From Reticulitermes speratus (lineage: Eukaryota; Arthropoda; Insecta; Blattodea; Rhinotermitidae): a DNA stretch of 64,000 nt. The stretch covers positions 8,817,001 to 8,881,000 of the forward strand of contig JAJKFL010000002.1 of assembly GCA_021186555.1 (NCBI GenBank), written 5' to 3'. A program made the position numbers and the translations under genes. Position 1 is the stretch's first letter. Every line of letters begins with the position of its first letter. Shown here piece by piece: positions 24,523 through 35,523 of this stretch. The notes beneath the pieces were generated by a model, which was given only the letters and a program-made list of their open reading frames with translations, was not told where the DNA came from and did not search any database.

Positions 24523-24636
24523 CCGTGAACGAAAACGGATATACCATAAAAGGGGCTTGAGAACTGCCTGCTTACCCCGTGAACGAAATCGGATATGATT
24601 TTGAACCCTGCAATAAACCGTGAACGAAATCGCACA
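24523..24636. repeat. CCGTGAACGAAATCGGATAT dispersed motif, three direct copies
   Basis: Copies start at about 24523, 24577 and 24618. Inverted copies are near 21048 and 21099. Spacing is 40-55 bp with unrelated or weakly related sequence between. Confidence 0.6.
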
Positions 24637-25152
24637 TCCCCCCATATTCAGTGTAGTAATTGACCTTTCCCTCCTGAAGGTTGAAAACTAACTTGTGTAT
24701 CTAACCAGTGTCTATACTTTTAAAAGTCCTGTTTCTTGTTTTGGTTAGCTGCTAATGGATATAGAGGCGACCTAATGGGCATGGACACAGCATATTATTT
24801 TTCTATCGACAGCGACATTGAGACAATTTGTTGTTAATTTCAAGTCTTCAGCGTACATTTGCTACTCGTAATTTTTTAAACTGACTTATCAAACACGCTG
24901 AAAATATTAGTCTGTAACAAGAATAATCCTCACTGGGTACGAATGAGATGTCAACTCTTTTACAGACTTGGTTGACAAATCTACAAAACACACGAGATTA
25001 TTCCTCTCGCGTATTAACCAGATAACATTTTAACCGTTGACGTATTGTGTTTTGTTTAAAGAAATTTGGATCTATCAATGCATTTTTATGGTAACGTGCA
25101 AAGTATGTTTCTGTGACACGACAAATTGTTAGCTTTAACTGCTGACTGCTGC

Positions 25153-25186
25153 GGGGGGGGGGGGGGGGGGGGGGGGGGGAGGGGGG
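25153..25186. repeat. G homopolymer (27 G, then A, then 6 G)
   Basis: Long G tract, about 18 bp beyond a minus-strand AATAAA (25204-25209). It can form G-quadruplexes and is prone to length error in assemblies. Confidence 0.95.
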
Positions 25187-25359
25187 CACATTTCTATCAC
25201 CGATTTATTAAACATCAGATAATTTCGAAACAGAATGTTCTGTATTCAAAAACAATGCTTTTCATTAGCGGCATGAAAAGGATTAATACAGACGGTCTGT
25301 AAATTTGAGTTTTTCCAGCGGTGTTGGTAAATATTCCAGTCGTGTGAGAATAGCACCGC

Positions 25360-25575
25360 GTGTGTTTGTGTATAGGCGCCAACGTTTTGGGAGAGCTTGC
25401 TGTCGCCGTATACACGGTAGCCCAACTCTTCGTGGATTACCTGAAGAAGGAGACAGCAGACTGCTTCGAAAAGTTTGTACATCATACCAATCTACAGGAT
25501 GTCATATCCAAAGAGACTGGCATCTTTAGAAGTTATGGACTGGGCAAAGCTGGAAAAAAACTTGCAGAGCTTTGA
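25360..25575 (+). other. Unrecognised 71-codon ORF
   Basis: The ORF starts MCLCIGANVLGELAVAVYTV and ends GLGKAGKKLAEL. Its amino-acid composition is protein-like but I recognise no family. The first 50 bases resemble sequence at 36685-36735 (CCAACGTTTTGGG..CTGCTG), so part is repeat-derived. It lies tail-to-tail with the GPCR gene. It could be a retroelement or exon fragment. Confidence 0.2.
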
Positions 25576-25717
25576 ATAATTTTCTTCTCCAGCGACTATC
25601 ACAGCTAACCAGCTATTACAGCTTACTGTGTGCCTGCGTTAATCTCACTTATACTTTTAGAATATAAATAAAAACTTGCATTCAATTATAACACACGAAT
25701 AATTAATATCACTCTGA

Positions 25718-25747
25718 ATCACACACACACACACACACACACACACA
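25718..25747. repeat. (CA)n microsatellite
   Basis: Perfect dinucleotide array. Confidence 0.95.
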
Positions 25748-26011
25748 AAGAGATTTCTTTAAGGGTTAATTCGACAATATATTATTCTAATAAGTTTTCT
25801 TTCACACGCTGTTTAAATCAAGATATTGTGAAACTTGTGGTTATGTTGTTGTAGAAGAATTTTTAGCCTCTATAGATTTGTTGCTCGTAAAACTTGCGTC
25901 AGAGTCTCGAGATGCATATTGACGTTGGAGGTCATCGGACTAGCATTAGCTCTGAACCATAACCACAGTTTACACCTGCGTTACTTCACACTTCCACCAC
26001 TTCGCCCGACG

Positions 26012-26869
26012 CTAAACTTGTGTGACCTGAGTCAAGGTATTAGCAATAGTGCCACCATTGTTATCACCATTGCCATTGTGTTGAGCTACAGGTAACCACC
26101 TGTCCAATATCGAAGGACGGAAAAGAACTCTGAAAGTAGATCGAAACTGCCTACTCATTGCGCAGTACAGAATAAAGTTGACTGCGGAATTAATAAGCGC
26201 CATTATGTCCATCACTTCACCTAATTTATGGTAACAAGTGTTAAAGAAATCTTCACCAATCACGGCTGACAATAAACCTAATATACCTTGTGGAAATTCT
26301 GTAAGTAGAAACAATACTAAAACTGCAAGCAGCATTCTCGTCGTGCGATCTGTTTGCCTGTCTTTGTCCAGCACTCTCGAACTGCTGGTAGATTGTTTCC
26401 CACCGCGGTCTGGGGCTGTGATTAACTGTTGTCTCCTCCGTTTTGTTTCCACGAGCGCGAGTATCAGTCTGCGACTCAGCTCCGTTAGCGCCACGCACGG
26501 TATCAATTTAATTACCACACCGTACACCCAGAAGTTGATTCGAGCCATAAGACCACCGTTTGCTGTGCCCAGTTCTGATAGATTCAATACGTATATTGTA
26601 ATGTTTGTTGCACCAACGTCTGTAAGTTCTTCATTATCAGATGTCTGTATAATGTGGCCGTCGTTATCCACTGTTGCATTTTTGGCATGAACACTAAAGG
26701 CCAGAAAGACAGGAATGCAGATTAGAGGGCTTAAGATATAGGCGCTGAAGATAGCTACGATGGTGTTCCTCATAGTGCACCACTCTCTGGTACGCTGGGG
26801 ATGAACCACTGCTATGTATCTCCACACGGCCAGGGCAATTGTCAGCAAGATGGACACCGTGTGGCAAAC
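26012..26869 (-). CDS. MsR: MsR coding exon 3 (TM3 to C-terminus)
   Basis: This exon encodes residues 125-409 and the stop. The acceptor is TTTTTGCCCGCAG|GTTTGC (AG at 26870-26871). TM3 continues as VCHTVSILLTIALAVW, followed by WRYIAV (140-145), which replaces the classical DRY motif as in myosuppressin receptors. TM4 is about 160-183. Extracellular loop 2 is long (about 184-231) with three N-glycosylation sequons (NAT 188, NIT 213, NLS 220) and no cysteine. TM5 is about 233-257, followed by an Arg/Lys-rich loop 3 (KRRRQQ, then a Ser/Thr stretch). TM6 is about 303-328 and contains FPQG. TM7 is about 341-363, with NSAVNFILY (351-359) in the NPxxY position. The tail ends VTQV, which fits a class I PDZ ligand. 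Many smaller ORFs on both strands here are shadows of this exon. The nearest AATAAA downstream on this strand is at 25204-25209, about 0.8 kb past the stop, and is only a weak poly(A) candidate. Confidence 0.93.
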   Translation of the reverse strand, partial: VCHTVSILLTIALAVWRYIAVVHPQRTREWCTMRNTIVAIFSAYILSPLICIPVFLAFSVHAKNATVDNDGHIIQTSDNEELTDVGATNITIYVLNLSELGTANGGLMARINFWVYGVVIKLIPCVALTELSRRLILALVETKRRRQQLITAPDRGGKQSTSSSRVLDKDRQTDRTTRMLLAVLVLFLLTEFPQGILGLLSAVIGEDFFNTCYHKLGEVMDIMALINSAVNFILYCAMSRQFRSTFRVLFRPSILDRWLPVAQHNGNGDNNGGTIANTLTQVTQV

Positions 26870-26893
26870 CTGCGGGCAAAAATACGATGTCAT

Positions 26894-28227
26894 TATTTGT
26901 AATGCGTAAGGCGTTACTTTCCCATTCTTCTATTCTATTGTGACGAGTGAAAACTGAAGGCCAAAAATTGAAAGGTTCTTCGAATTTCTCATTACTATTC
27001 TCTTCCACTCAATTTCTCCACAAGAAATTTGTTAAATGGCGTGGGTGAGAGGGCGTTTGTTAACGCGACAATGATGTGTTTTGAACGAATAGATTCAGGG
27101 AAAAGATAATGGAAAAATACAATTAAACGGAGTGGGTAGGCGCTGTCTGGTGAGCAGACTGCTTGTCTGGCTGATGGACTGAGACAATAGCCGTTTATCA
27201 CCGATTATGAAGTGTTTATTTTATTAGGGGCATCGATTTACCCACTGACATACTTTGAGGACTGCGAGGCTTCCGCGAATTGCGGAAGGAGGGAAGTTTC
27301 TTATCCGCGGTTGTGGCTGTGGAAAGGCAACTGACGAAAGCCTGTACGGTTCTACTTGCTGAACATCAAATGTAGTAGTTATAATATCTGCTTTTTAGGA
27401 GTTGGTAATTTGGAGAAAGGAGCCTATTAGTGTCACCATGTCGGTAATAACAGGACCTTTATAATAACCTTTCTACCAAGACTTTGATGGCTTCATAATT
27501 AGTATGTCGCGTGACCAGAATGAAAGTCCTCTTAACGGCCCACACCTTAACAATGTTCTCCGCTTCAAACTGACCTTTCTGGATTCTGTACCTCAATGAC
27601 GAGACCTGTCAAACCATACTGATATTCCTGAATCACTATTTGTGAGTTCAAACATTCACAATACAACCACAATTTTTCAGTCAAGCTCCTAGTTAAGCGT
27701 TCCATGGATCTGAAAACCATTGCTGTCCCTGTACAACAGTATAAAATACAACCACGGTATGAAGAGGAAGGGTAGTCGTGGAGTCAGGGCATAGGACATC
27801 AGTTCCACACAGCGTAAGTTCGGTTGCTGCTTTCTCACAGCAATATTACTGTCAATAATCCTGGTAGGAAACATTTCACTACCAATTCGTGGATTTGACA
27901 TGCCGTCTTTTTTGAAAGATCTTCGAAATACCCCAATGGTTTGGAAAGGCAAAAGATAGGAAAAAACCTCCAACCAACCTTTTTTTATAAAATAATTTCA
28001 TACTGAGGTTTTAGGTGGGTGTTTGAAGGGTACATAAACAAATTATTATTAAAAGTATTTAAGACATTTTTAGCATTCTATTTTCATGTATAAATACTAA
28101 AATATTACATGCCTACTTACTGCTAAAATTGAATTCCTACTATAAATATCTCAGAATTTATTAAAACTATGTACAATAGTACATGCATATTGTAGGACGT
28201 AAAGTAAAGAACTGACGTAGCGAGCAG
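26894..28227. other. Intron 2 sequence without recognisable element
   Basis: Short ORFs lack splice-consistent or family signals. Confidence 0.5.
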
Positions 28228-29322
28228 CACAAACAGTACACAAGCACGTACAAACAGTACACAATCATGTACAAACAGTACACAATCACGTACAAACAGT
28301 ACACAATCACGTACAAACAGTACACAATCACGTACAAACAGTAAACAAGCACGTACAAACAGTACACAAGCACGTACAAATAGTACACAAGCACGTACAA
28401 ACAGTACACAATCACGTACAAACAGTACACAAGCACGTACAAACAGTACACAAACACGTACAAACAGTACACAAGCACGTACAAACAGTACACAAGTACG
28501 TACAGACAGTACACAAGCACGTACAAACAGTACACAAACACGTACAAACAGTACACAATCACGTACAACAGTACACATCACGTACAAACAGTACACAATC
28601 ACGTACAAACAGTACACAAGCACGTACAAACAGTACACAATCACGTACAAACAGTACACAATCACGTACAAACAGTAAACAAGCACGTACAAACAGTACA
28701 CAAGCACGTACAAACAGTACAAAAGCACGTACAAATAGTACACAATCACGTACAAACAGTAAACAAGCACGCACAAACAGTACACAATCACGTAAAAAAC
28801 AGTAAACAAGCACGTACAAACAGTACACAAGCACGTACAAATAGTACACAAGCACGTACAAACAGTACACAATCACGTACAAACAGTACACAAGCACGTA
28901 CAAACAGTACACAAACACGTACAAACAGTACACAAGCACGTACAAACAGTACACAAGTACGTACAAACAGTACACAAGCACATACAAACAGTACACAAGC
29001 ACGTACAAACAGTACACAAGCACGTACAAACAGTACACAATCACGTACAAACAGTACACAATCACGTACAAACAGTAAACAAGCACGTACAAACAGTACA
29101 CAAGCACGTACAAACAGTACAAAAGTACAGTACAAATAGTACACAAGCACGTACAAACAGTACACAAGCACGTACAAACAGTACACAAGCACTTACAAAC
29201 AGTACAAAAGCACGTACAAACAGTACACAAGCACGTACAAACAGTACACAAGCACTACAAACAGTGCACAAGCACGTACAAATATTACACAAGCATGTAC
29301 AAACAGTAAACAAATACGCACA
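28228..29322. repeat. 21-bp minisatellite, about 52 copies
   Basis: The unit is ACAAGCACGTACAAACAGTA plus C, with variants AATCACG, AAACACG and AAGTACG. It lies in intron 2. Because the unit is a multiple of three and its reverse strand lacks stops, long minus-strand ORFs of repeated CLYV / VRAC / TCLCT appear in all three frames. They are not evidence of a gene. Confidence 0.97.
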
Positions 29323-29376
29323 AAAGCTTGGTACATCAAGGAACTTAAATCCTGGAAAATGAATAAAAGTAAAGAT

Positions 29377-29465
29377 GAAGTTCACTGTAGAACAGGTCAT
29401 GAAGACCGAGAGGCGGAGTACATGTATAGCTGTACTTCTTTAATCTCGGCGCTAGATAAGTGGCT
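29377..29465 (-). mobile_element. SINE family 1, 3' fragment
   Basis: The reverse of the SINE tail: AGAACAGGTCATGAAGACCG, then TAGCTGTACTTCTTTAATCT and CGGCGCTAGAT. Confidence 0.6.
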
Positions 29466-30500
29466 GTTACAATGTTCAATATACGTATTAGCCCCGCAGA
29501 CAGACACTGTGTTGCTACCGTACATAATAACGCGCGCACCAAAGACAAAGTAATTCCGAGAATACTGGATAAAGAGGCATGTGCTTCTTTTTCCTAAATC
29601 GTACAATACTAGCATTCCCTCTAATTTTACACCACTCGGCTTGCTCAACTCGTTAGCCAACATATGTGGGTGGAAGAATGAGGAAAAGAAGCCTCAGACG
29701 GAAATTGGTTTCAGATTCAAGATTTCTACGTCCTTTGAACTTACTATGTGGTTTGAGGCTGTAAAACCTAATTAGCAACAGTGGGACTGTGTTTAGTCTT
29801 CGAAAGGATTATGCCTGATGCGCGGGGAATAATAAGGGAATTTCACACTCTTGATTCCCTGAAGCTCGAAATTTATGTAAATAATGTTGAAAATTCATTT
29901 CCTACAAGACAGAGATTACGTCGTGTCTCAGTTACAAGGATAAAGTGGTTAGCGTTGTTCAGGGTAATATGCTTAATCGCGGTTTATTCTCAGAACTATA
30001 CAAAACACAACAATAGGCCTAGACTGTATGTAAGAAATCAGTGGCGTAGATAAGCCCCCCCCCCCCCCCGCAAAACCTTCGATGCGCGGGTCCCGTGGAT
30101 GAGGGCCCCCCTCCCAAACATAAAGAATACTAACATTTGTCGTGGAGTTTTTCGGGCGGGATTCCATCCTTGTAACAGAAGGCAGTATTCTGGATCCTTG
30201 TTAAAGATGTGGGATCAATTTTGCTGATAATTACAGAGGCCTCCGAAGTGTTATCTATGCCATTATAATAAAAATGTAGTTTTCTGAATCTTAAAGTAGG
30301 TGGTACATATATTTACCGCCGTGCTTCAAAGGAATAATTGTTTTGTTACTGATAAATGGTTATAATATCAAGAGTTCCTTGAATACGTAATTAGCAAAAT
30401 AATAATATGTTAGAAGTTAGCTGCAGATAATACAGGAAAAATGGACAGATGTGAGTAGTAAAATACTATAGCAAAGATAACAAGAGAGGCGATGTACGTA

Positions 30501-31010
30501 CAACGTAACATTGAGGGGCGTTCGCATAACCATTGTTGCCGTGGAAAGCAGTAAGTAGTACGAATTGTGAGTGTGTGTTTGTAGTCTTAAATATCCAGCA
30601 TGCAATTCGCATGCGCCGTATTATATTGTCACCTGTGGCCTGTTTGGCTCTACCACATTTTTCTACATTATTTCATGAACGGCACGATTTTCGAAAAAAA
30701 AAAAGTTTTTGAAAATAAAATATGGGTTTTGATTTTCTCTACAATTTTTGTCTGAAACATTTCTCATACTAAGAACAATTCAGCGAGATATTAACATAAA
30801 TGTACATAGGTCTTCATGCAAAGTACACGTTATTCTTGACAGATTTTAATTAAACTTGGATTTTCTGGACAGATTTTCGAAAAAAATATTCAAATATCAA
30901 ATTTAATGAAAACCCGTCCAGTGGGAGTCGAGTTGTTCCATGCGGACAGACAGACGGACGTACATGACGAAGCTAATAGCCGCTTTTTGCAATTTTGCGA
31001 ACGCGTGTAA
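30501..31010 (-). repeat. ~500-bp interspersed repeat (MITE-like), copy 2
   Basis: This copy runs from ACGTAACATTGAGG to GCGAACGCGTGTAA. The ends are imperfect inverted repeats built on GNCGCGTTCGC. Internally it shares, with the other copies, a GACAGACAGACGGAC block and the text around GTGGAAAA and CGGCACGATTTT. It is inside intron 2 and has no ORF of note. Confidence 0.6.
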
Positions 31011-31099
31011 GACTGCTGAAATGCGAGCGTGTAATTTAATAAAAATGAACAACATAAAACTGGAGGCCGCCAAAGTCATTGACAAGGCTCAACAAAATC

Positions 31100-31935
31100 T
31101 AATGTGGTCTAATCTAATGATATATATGTAGGCCTAGGTAATCTAATGATATATAATTAGGCCTGTGTAATTGATATATATGTAGGCCTCTATACTCTGA
31201 TATATAATTAGGCCTATGTAATTTATATATATGTAGGCCTCTGTAATCTAATAATATATAATTAGGCCTATGTAATTGATATATATGTAGGCCTCTGTAA
31301 TCTAATGATATATAATTAGGCCTATGTAATTGATATATATGTAGGCCTCTATAATCTAATGATATATAAGTAGGCGTATGTAATTAATGATATATATGTA
31401 GGCCTCTGTAATCTAATGATATATAATTAGGCCTATGTAATTGATATGTATGTAGGCCTCTGTAATCTAATGATATATAATTAGGTCTATGTAATTGATA
31501 TATATGTAGGCCTCTATAATCTAATGATATATAAGTAGGCGTATGTAATTAATGATATATATATAGGCCTCTGTAATCTAATGATATATAATTAGGCCTA
31601 TGTAATTGATATGTATGTAGGCCTCTGTAATCTAAATGATATATATTAGGCCTATGTTAATTGATATATTTTGTAGGCCTCTATAATCTAATGATATATA
31701 AGTAGGCTATGTAATTAATTGATATTTATGTAGGCCTCTGTAATCTAATGATATATAATTAGGCTATGTAATTGATATGTATGTAGGCCTCTGTAATCTA
31801 ATGATATATAATTAGGTCTATGTAATTGATATATATGTAGGCCTCTATAATCTAATGATATATAAGTAGGCGTATGTAATTAATGATATATATGTAGGCA
31901 TGTGTAATCTAATGATATATATGTATGTCTATGTA
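31100..31935. repeat. ~54-bp minisatellite, about 15 copies
   Basis: Paired half-units alternate: TAATCTAATGATATATAATT-AGGCCTATG and TAATTGATATATATG-TAGGCCTCTG. Variant blocks such as AAGTAGGCGTATG recur about every 160 bp, so a higher-order period is superimposed. Confidence 0.93.
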
Positions 31936-32206
31936 ATATTCCTGTCAGTTTCCTGTTTCGTAGCTTCGACTTAATAGGAAATGAAATTTACCCCTCACTC
32001 TTCACAGTACACGAGGTTTGCACGGTTGAACGACATGCAGATATTGCGGTAGATTTTCTGGATGCGATTCGAATCCTCGTTCTCTTGTTCACTAATTAAG
32101 TTAATGTATTTTGATTCAGCGTTTAAAATATATAAAATTTTATTGACAGGCGAGGCAATCACATCTCGGACGAATAGCGAGCACCCGTGCTTGTGCTGCG
32201 TTTAGT

Positions 32207-32779
32207 AATAATGGAATGAAACACCGCCAAACACGACTGGTATATATTATATATTTTACTACGGCAACATGTTTCGACCTAATTTGGTCATCCTCACGCC
32301 CATAATACAAAATTCATAAGAAGTGCTGTATACAATTGTATTAAAAGACATCAATAATTGAGATCTCAACATCTTTTAATACCATGGTATATAGGCCTAG
32401 TTCTTGCGTGATTTCGGGCTTCCGCCACGATGTATCTAGAGGAGATCTGCGCTCTTCTGGGATATTACGCAGAGTAGAGTGGTAATTCTGTACCGACGTT
32501 TCGGGACAAATTATCGGTCCCATCTTCAAGGGTGAGGAAGTCTTCTTTGACTTCTTGACCCTTGAAGATGGGTCCGATAATTTGTCCCGAAACGTCGGTA
32601 CAGAATTACCACTCTACTCTGCGTAATATCCCAGAAGAGCCCAGATCTCAGGCCTAGTACTTCTTATGACTTTTATATTGTTGGCCCGAAGATGACCAAA
32701 TTAGGTCGAAACATGTTGCCGTAATAAAGTATATAATATTCACCAGCTGTGTCTGCCGGTGTTTCGTTCCTCCATTATT
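32207..32779. mobile_element. Outer palindromic element with hammerhead-like arms
   Basis: Arms 32207-32324 and 32659-32779 carry (outward strand) GAAGATGACCAAATTAGGTC, GAAAC, ATGTT, GCCG. Stem II GACC/GGTC is intact and a short stem I GGC/GCC is available. The core is CCGAAGA on the right and GTGAGGA on the left, so both are mutated. A second palindrome sits between the arms. Confidence 0.65.
32402..32649. mobile_element. Palindromic element family P, nested copy
   Basis: Arms of about 100 bp, 32443-32542 and 32549-32648, are almost back to back. The left end has the family extension GGCTTCCGCCACGATG. The flanks AGGCCTAGT at 32393-32401 and 32650-32658 are the duplicated target inside the outer palindrome. 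The core reads TTGAAGA..GAAACGTCGG in the right arm. Confidence 0.8.
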
Positions 32780-33199
32780 GCAATCAACACAACAGGATGA
32801 TGAATATAAAAACTATGTCCAATAGCAAAATATTGAAGGAAATTAATTTGATACATGCAGACTGATATTCAACAAATTACATGAGATCAAAACTGCACTT
32901 TGGAGTAGGCATAATGACAATATATGTGTGTGTATATATATATATCATTGCACATGTCATTCTGACAAGGGATAATGCCGCATTGACACATATGAAAACG
33001 CTATATCAGTTGCAAAATAATTACTTCAGAATTATTACCTGGCTTTGTTTGACAACGCCCACCAAACCGTGCATTCGGACTGAAATATGGGTACGACAAA
33101 TATCTGCGTCATCCAGACAACATAACAAAATTCGTGATCCAAAAAAAATCCATAATCATGATCATCACCATTCGGTCACATCATTTATGTCGTCCAGCA

Positions 33200-34525
33200 G
33201 GGTTTAAAATCAAGAGCCTGAGATTAATTTAAATAGTATAATTTTGTTCACAAGAGAATCGCTCAGATTTATTCTTTGATGATTCAAGGTACCTGGTATA
33301 TGATAGCGACATGGCGTTACGTCCGAGAAGGTTAGAATCTTCATCAAAACCGCTGTGGAAGCCAAAAGCCTCCCTTATTCGTTGATTTTACGCGCCACAC
33401 ACAAAATATACCTTAAAGGAATCGGATGAATTTTCGGCGGGACAGCACAAAACGTCGATAATATGCCCTTAACATAGTTTAAGTTTCATTTTTTAATCAT
33501 CTACAATAACAAAGTTACTGACGAATGAATGTGTGTGACCCTTATGCGGACATCTTCTATTTGAAGTAATGAGTTACTTCATAAGGGAGGACAGACCTGG
33601 TCTCCATTAGTAAAACCAGTAGCACCCTTGACAGCCTAAAGTACTCAAGTAAAGACTCAAGTAAGGGTCGCAGAGTCCTCGGTTCAATACCCGAACGACG
33701 CAGCATATGCGTTGGCCAATTATGGCCATTCTTGAACGGCACTGTTGGATTTTCCTTGGATTTTGCTTATTTTTTAAAATAAAGGTTTATAAGAAAAAAA
33801 AACTAAATCATGTAATTTAAATCCGGAGTTTTGCAGATTGCTTCGAAAATTTAATTCCGGCGTCAAATGGTTTTCCCTTAAGGAAATTGGGGTAATATCT
33901 ATTTGTTTTGAGAGTCTTACAAAACTCGCAGATTCATTCTGTAGGATACACTGATGTTGTAACAACTGGTGAGGATAATTACCACTGTGGTTTTAAATGT
34001 TCAGGAGGCAGTAAATTCTTCATCATCTTATGGGCGATACTTTAAAATTTGTTCCTGTAGTCTGTGCTCTACGTAAGGTTGAAGCAAATTGTTTGAATAC
34101 CCTTCGACTCTTTTTTCCAAGGAATCAATTTTGAGTTCTGCTAAAAAATTTTTCATTTTTTTTTTCTCACGTCGAGGAGAGTGTGTACTGCTGTGTATCC
34201 TGGACGTCATCGCTGAAGCTCCTACTCTGTCATTTGGTACACAAGAAGTAAGATAAAATGTTCACTGTTTTTCATGAATCACCACACGTGAGGCCAGATG
34301 GGGAGTGGAAATGTATTTCTACAGTCATTTTTAGTCTCTGCACTACTTGGTGGTGAGTAATCAGTCTCATGTCTCTGTCGATTTATCCAAAGGAAAAGAC
34401 CCCCTGTACGTGTTATATGGGTGACTGGGTGGGTACAAATTCGGTTTAGATGCTGTGGAAAGGTTTGTAGCCGTGCCATTCATTGAATCCGATTCCTGGG
34501 CCATCTCGCAGTGATTTAGTCACAG
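33200..34525. other. Intron 2 sequence; possible decayed SINE
   Basis: Around 33660-33740, CCTCGGTTCAATACCCGAAC looks like a B-box remnant. Nothing else is recognised. Confidence 0.4.
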
Positions 34526-34539
34526 TATCAGGCCTGTAA

Positions 34540-34847
34540 GGGACGCGCGGTGGCGTAGTTGGTTGAGGCACTACGCTACAAATCGGAACGTCGCGGGTTC
34601 GATTCCCGATGGTGTCATTGGAATTAATTCCTTGGCATAATCGTTTCGGTCGCACTATGGCCCTGGGGTCGACTCAGCCTCTAACAGAAATGAGTACCAG
34701 GAATATTTCCTGGGGGGTAAAGGCGGCCGGTGCGTAGGGCTGACAACCTTAACACATTCATATGCCGATTGTCTACAAATCTGGGAGCCTCAACCTCCTG
34801 GACCCCTCAGGGCCTGTCTAGGCCTGTAATGGGGTTGCTTTACCTTT
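34540..34847 (+). mobile_element. SINE family 3, full length, with 14-bp TSD
   Basis: The head GGGACGCGCGGTGGCGTAGT and B box GCGGGTTCGATTCCC mark a tRNA origin. The body carries GGCCCTGGGGTCGACTCAGC, GGCCGGTGCGTAGGGCTGAC and GGCCTGTCTAGGCCTGTAAT, and the tail is TTGCTTTACCTTT. TSD TATCAGGCCTGTAA is at 34526-34539 and 34848-34861. This is the reference copy for the family here. Confidence 0.9.
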
Positions 34848-35352
34848 TATCAGGCCTGTAAAGCTGAAACACGTTACGGGTCAAATCTGAAATCCAAGTT
34901 GACAGCTTGGGCGACAGAGCGTGATGTCATATTCCATCTCCTTCTTCATCCGTAAGTTTTTCAGTGCAGAAATAAGCAAGGTCGTGAATTACTCATTGCA
35001 TTTAATTTTGCAGGACTCGTTGCATGCATGACGATATAAAATAATGAGTTTGTGTCTGTCAAAAATTATTTAAATTCTGAAGGACTAAAATAATACGTTA
35101 TCCGGAATCCATTTTTTAATCCTTTGGGCAGAAAATTTACAGTTACTTAATAATGCTAAATTTGAATTTTTCGCAATAACTAGGGTATTTGAAATGATGA
35201 ATAAGTGATAAGTTGGATAACTTACAGTAAATTTGTATAGTTGTGATTATTAACATTAAATAACATAAATAAACCATTTACTTTTACCGGCATTAGGAAT
35301 TGTACCTTATCTTTCGCTCATGCGTGATGACAGTGCTGACCGTCGGGTTGAT

Positions 35353-35522
35353 ACCTATACACACCTACAAACATACTTCCATACACTTATATATACATAC
35401 ACATACGTACGTACATACATAAAATACACACATGTACATACACACATACATATATACATCTATACATATATACGTAGATTCATACATACGTACGTACGTA
35501 CGCACGCACACAATTACATATA
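35353..35522. repeat. Impure TACA/CACA/TACG microsatellite
   Basis: A roughly 170-bp stretch of mixed ACAT, ACGT and CACA tetranucleotides. Confidence 0.85.
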
Positions 35523-35523
35523 A

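Noticed and set aside
26238-26690. 150-codon plus-strand ORF and an 81-codon minus-strand ORF
   Set aside because: Both are shadows of MsR exon 3 in other frames.
28123-29400. Long minus-strand ORFs (up to 249 codons) of repeated VLYCLYV / VRACVLF
   Set aside because: They are the translation of a 21-bp minisatellite, open in all frames, with no family or splice support.
30050-30115. C-rich stretch with GATGCGCGGGTCCCGTGG as a possible structured element
   Set aside because: Homopolymer plus short GC-rich text. No clear pairing or second copy was seen.
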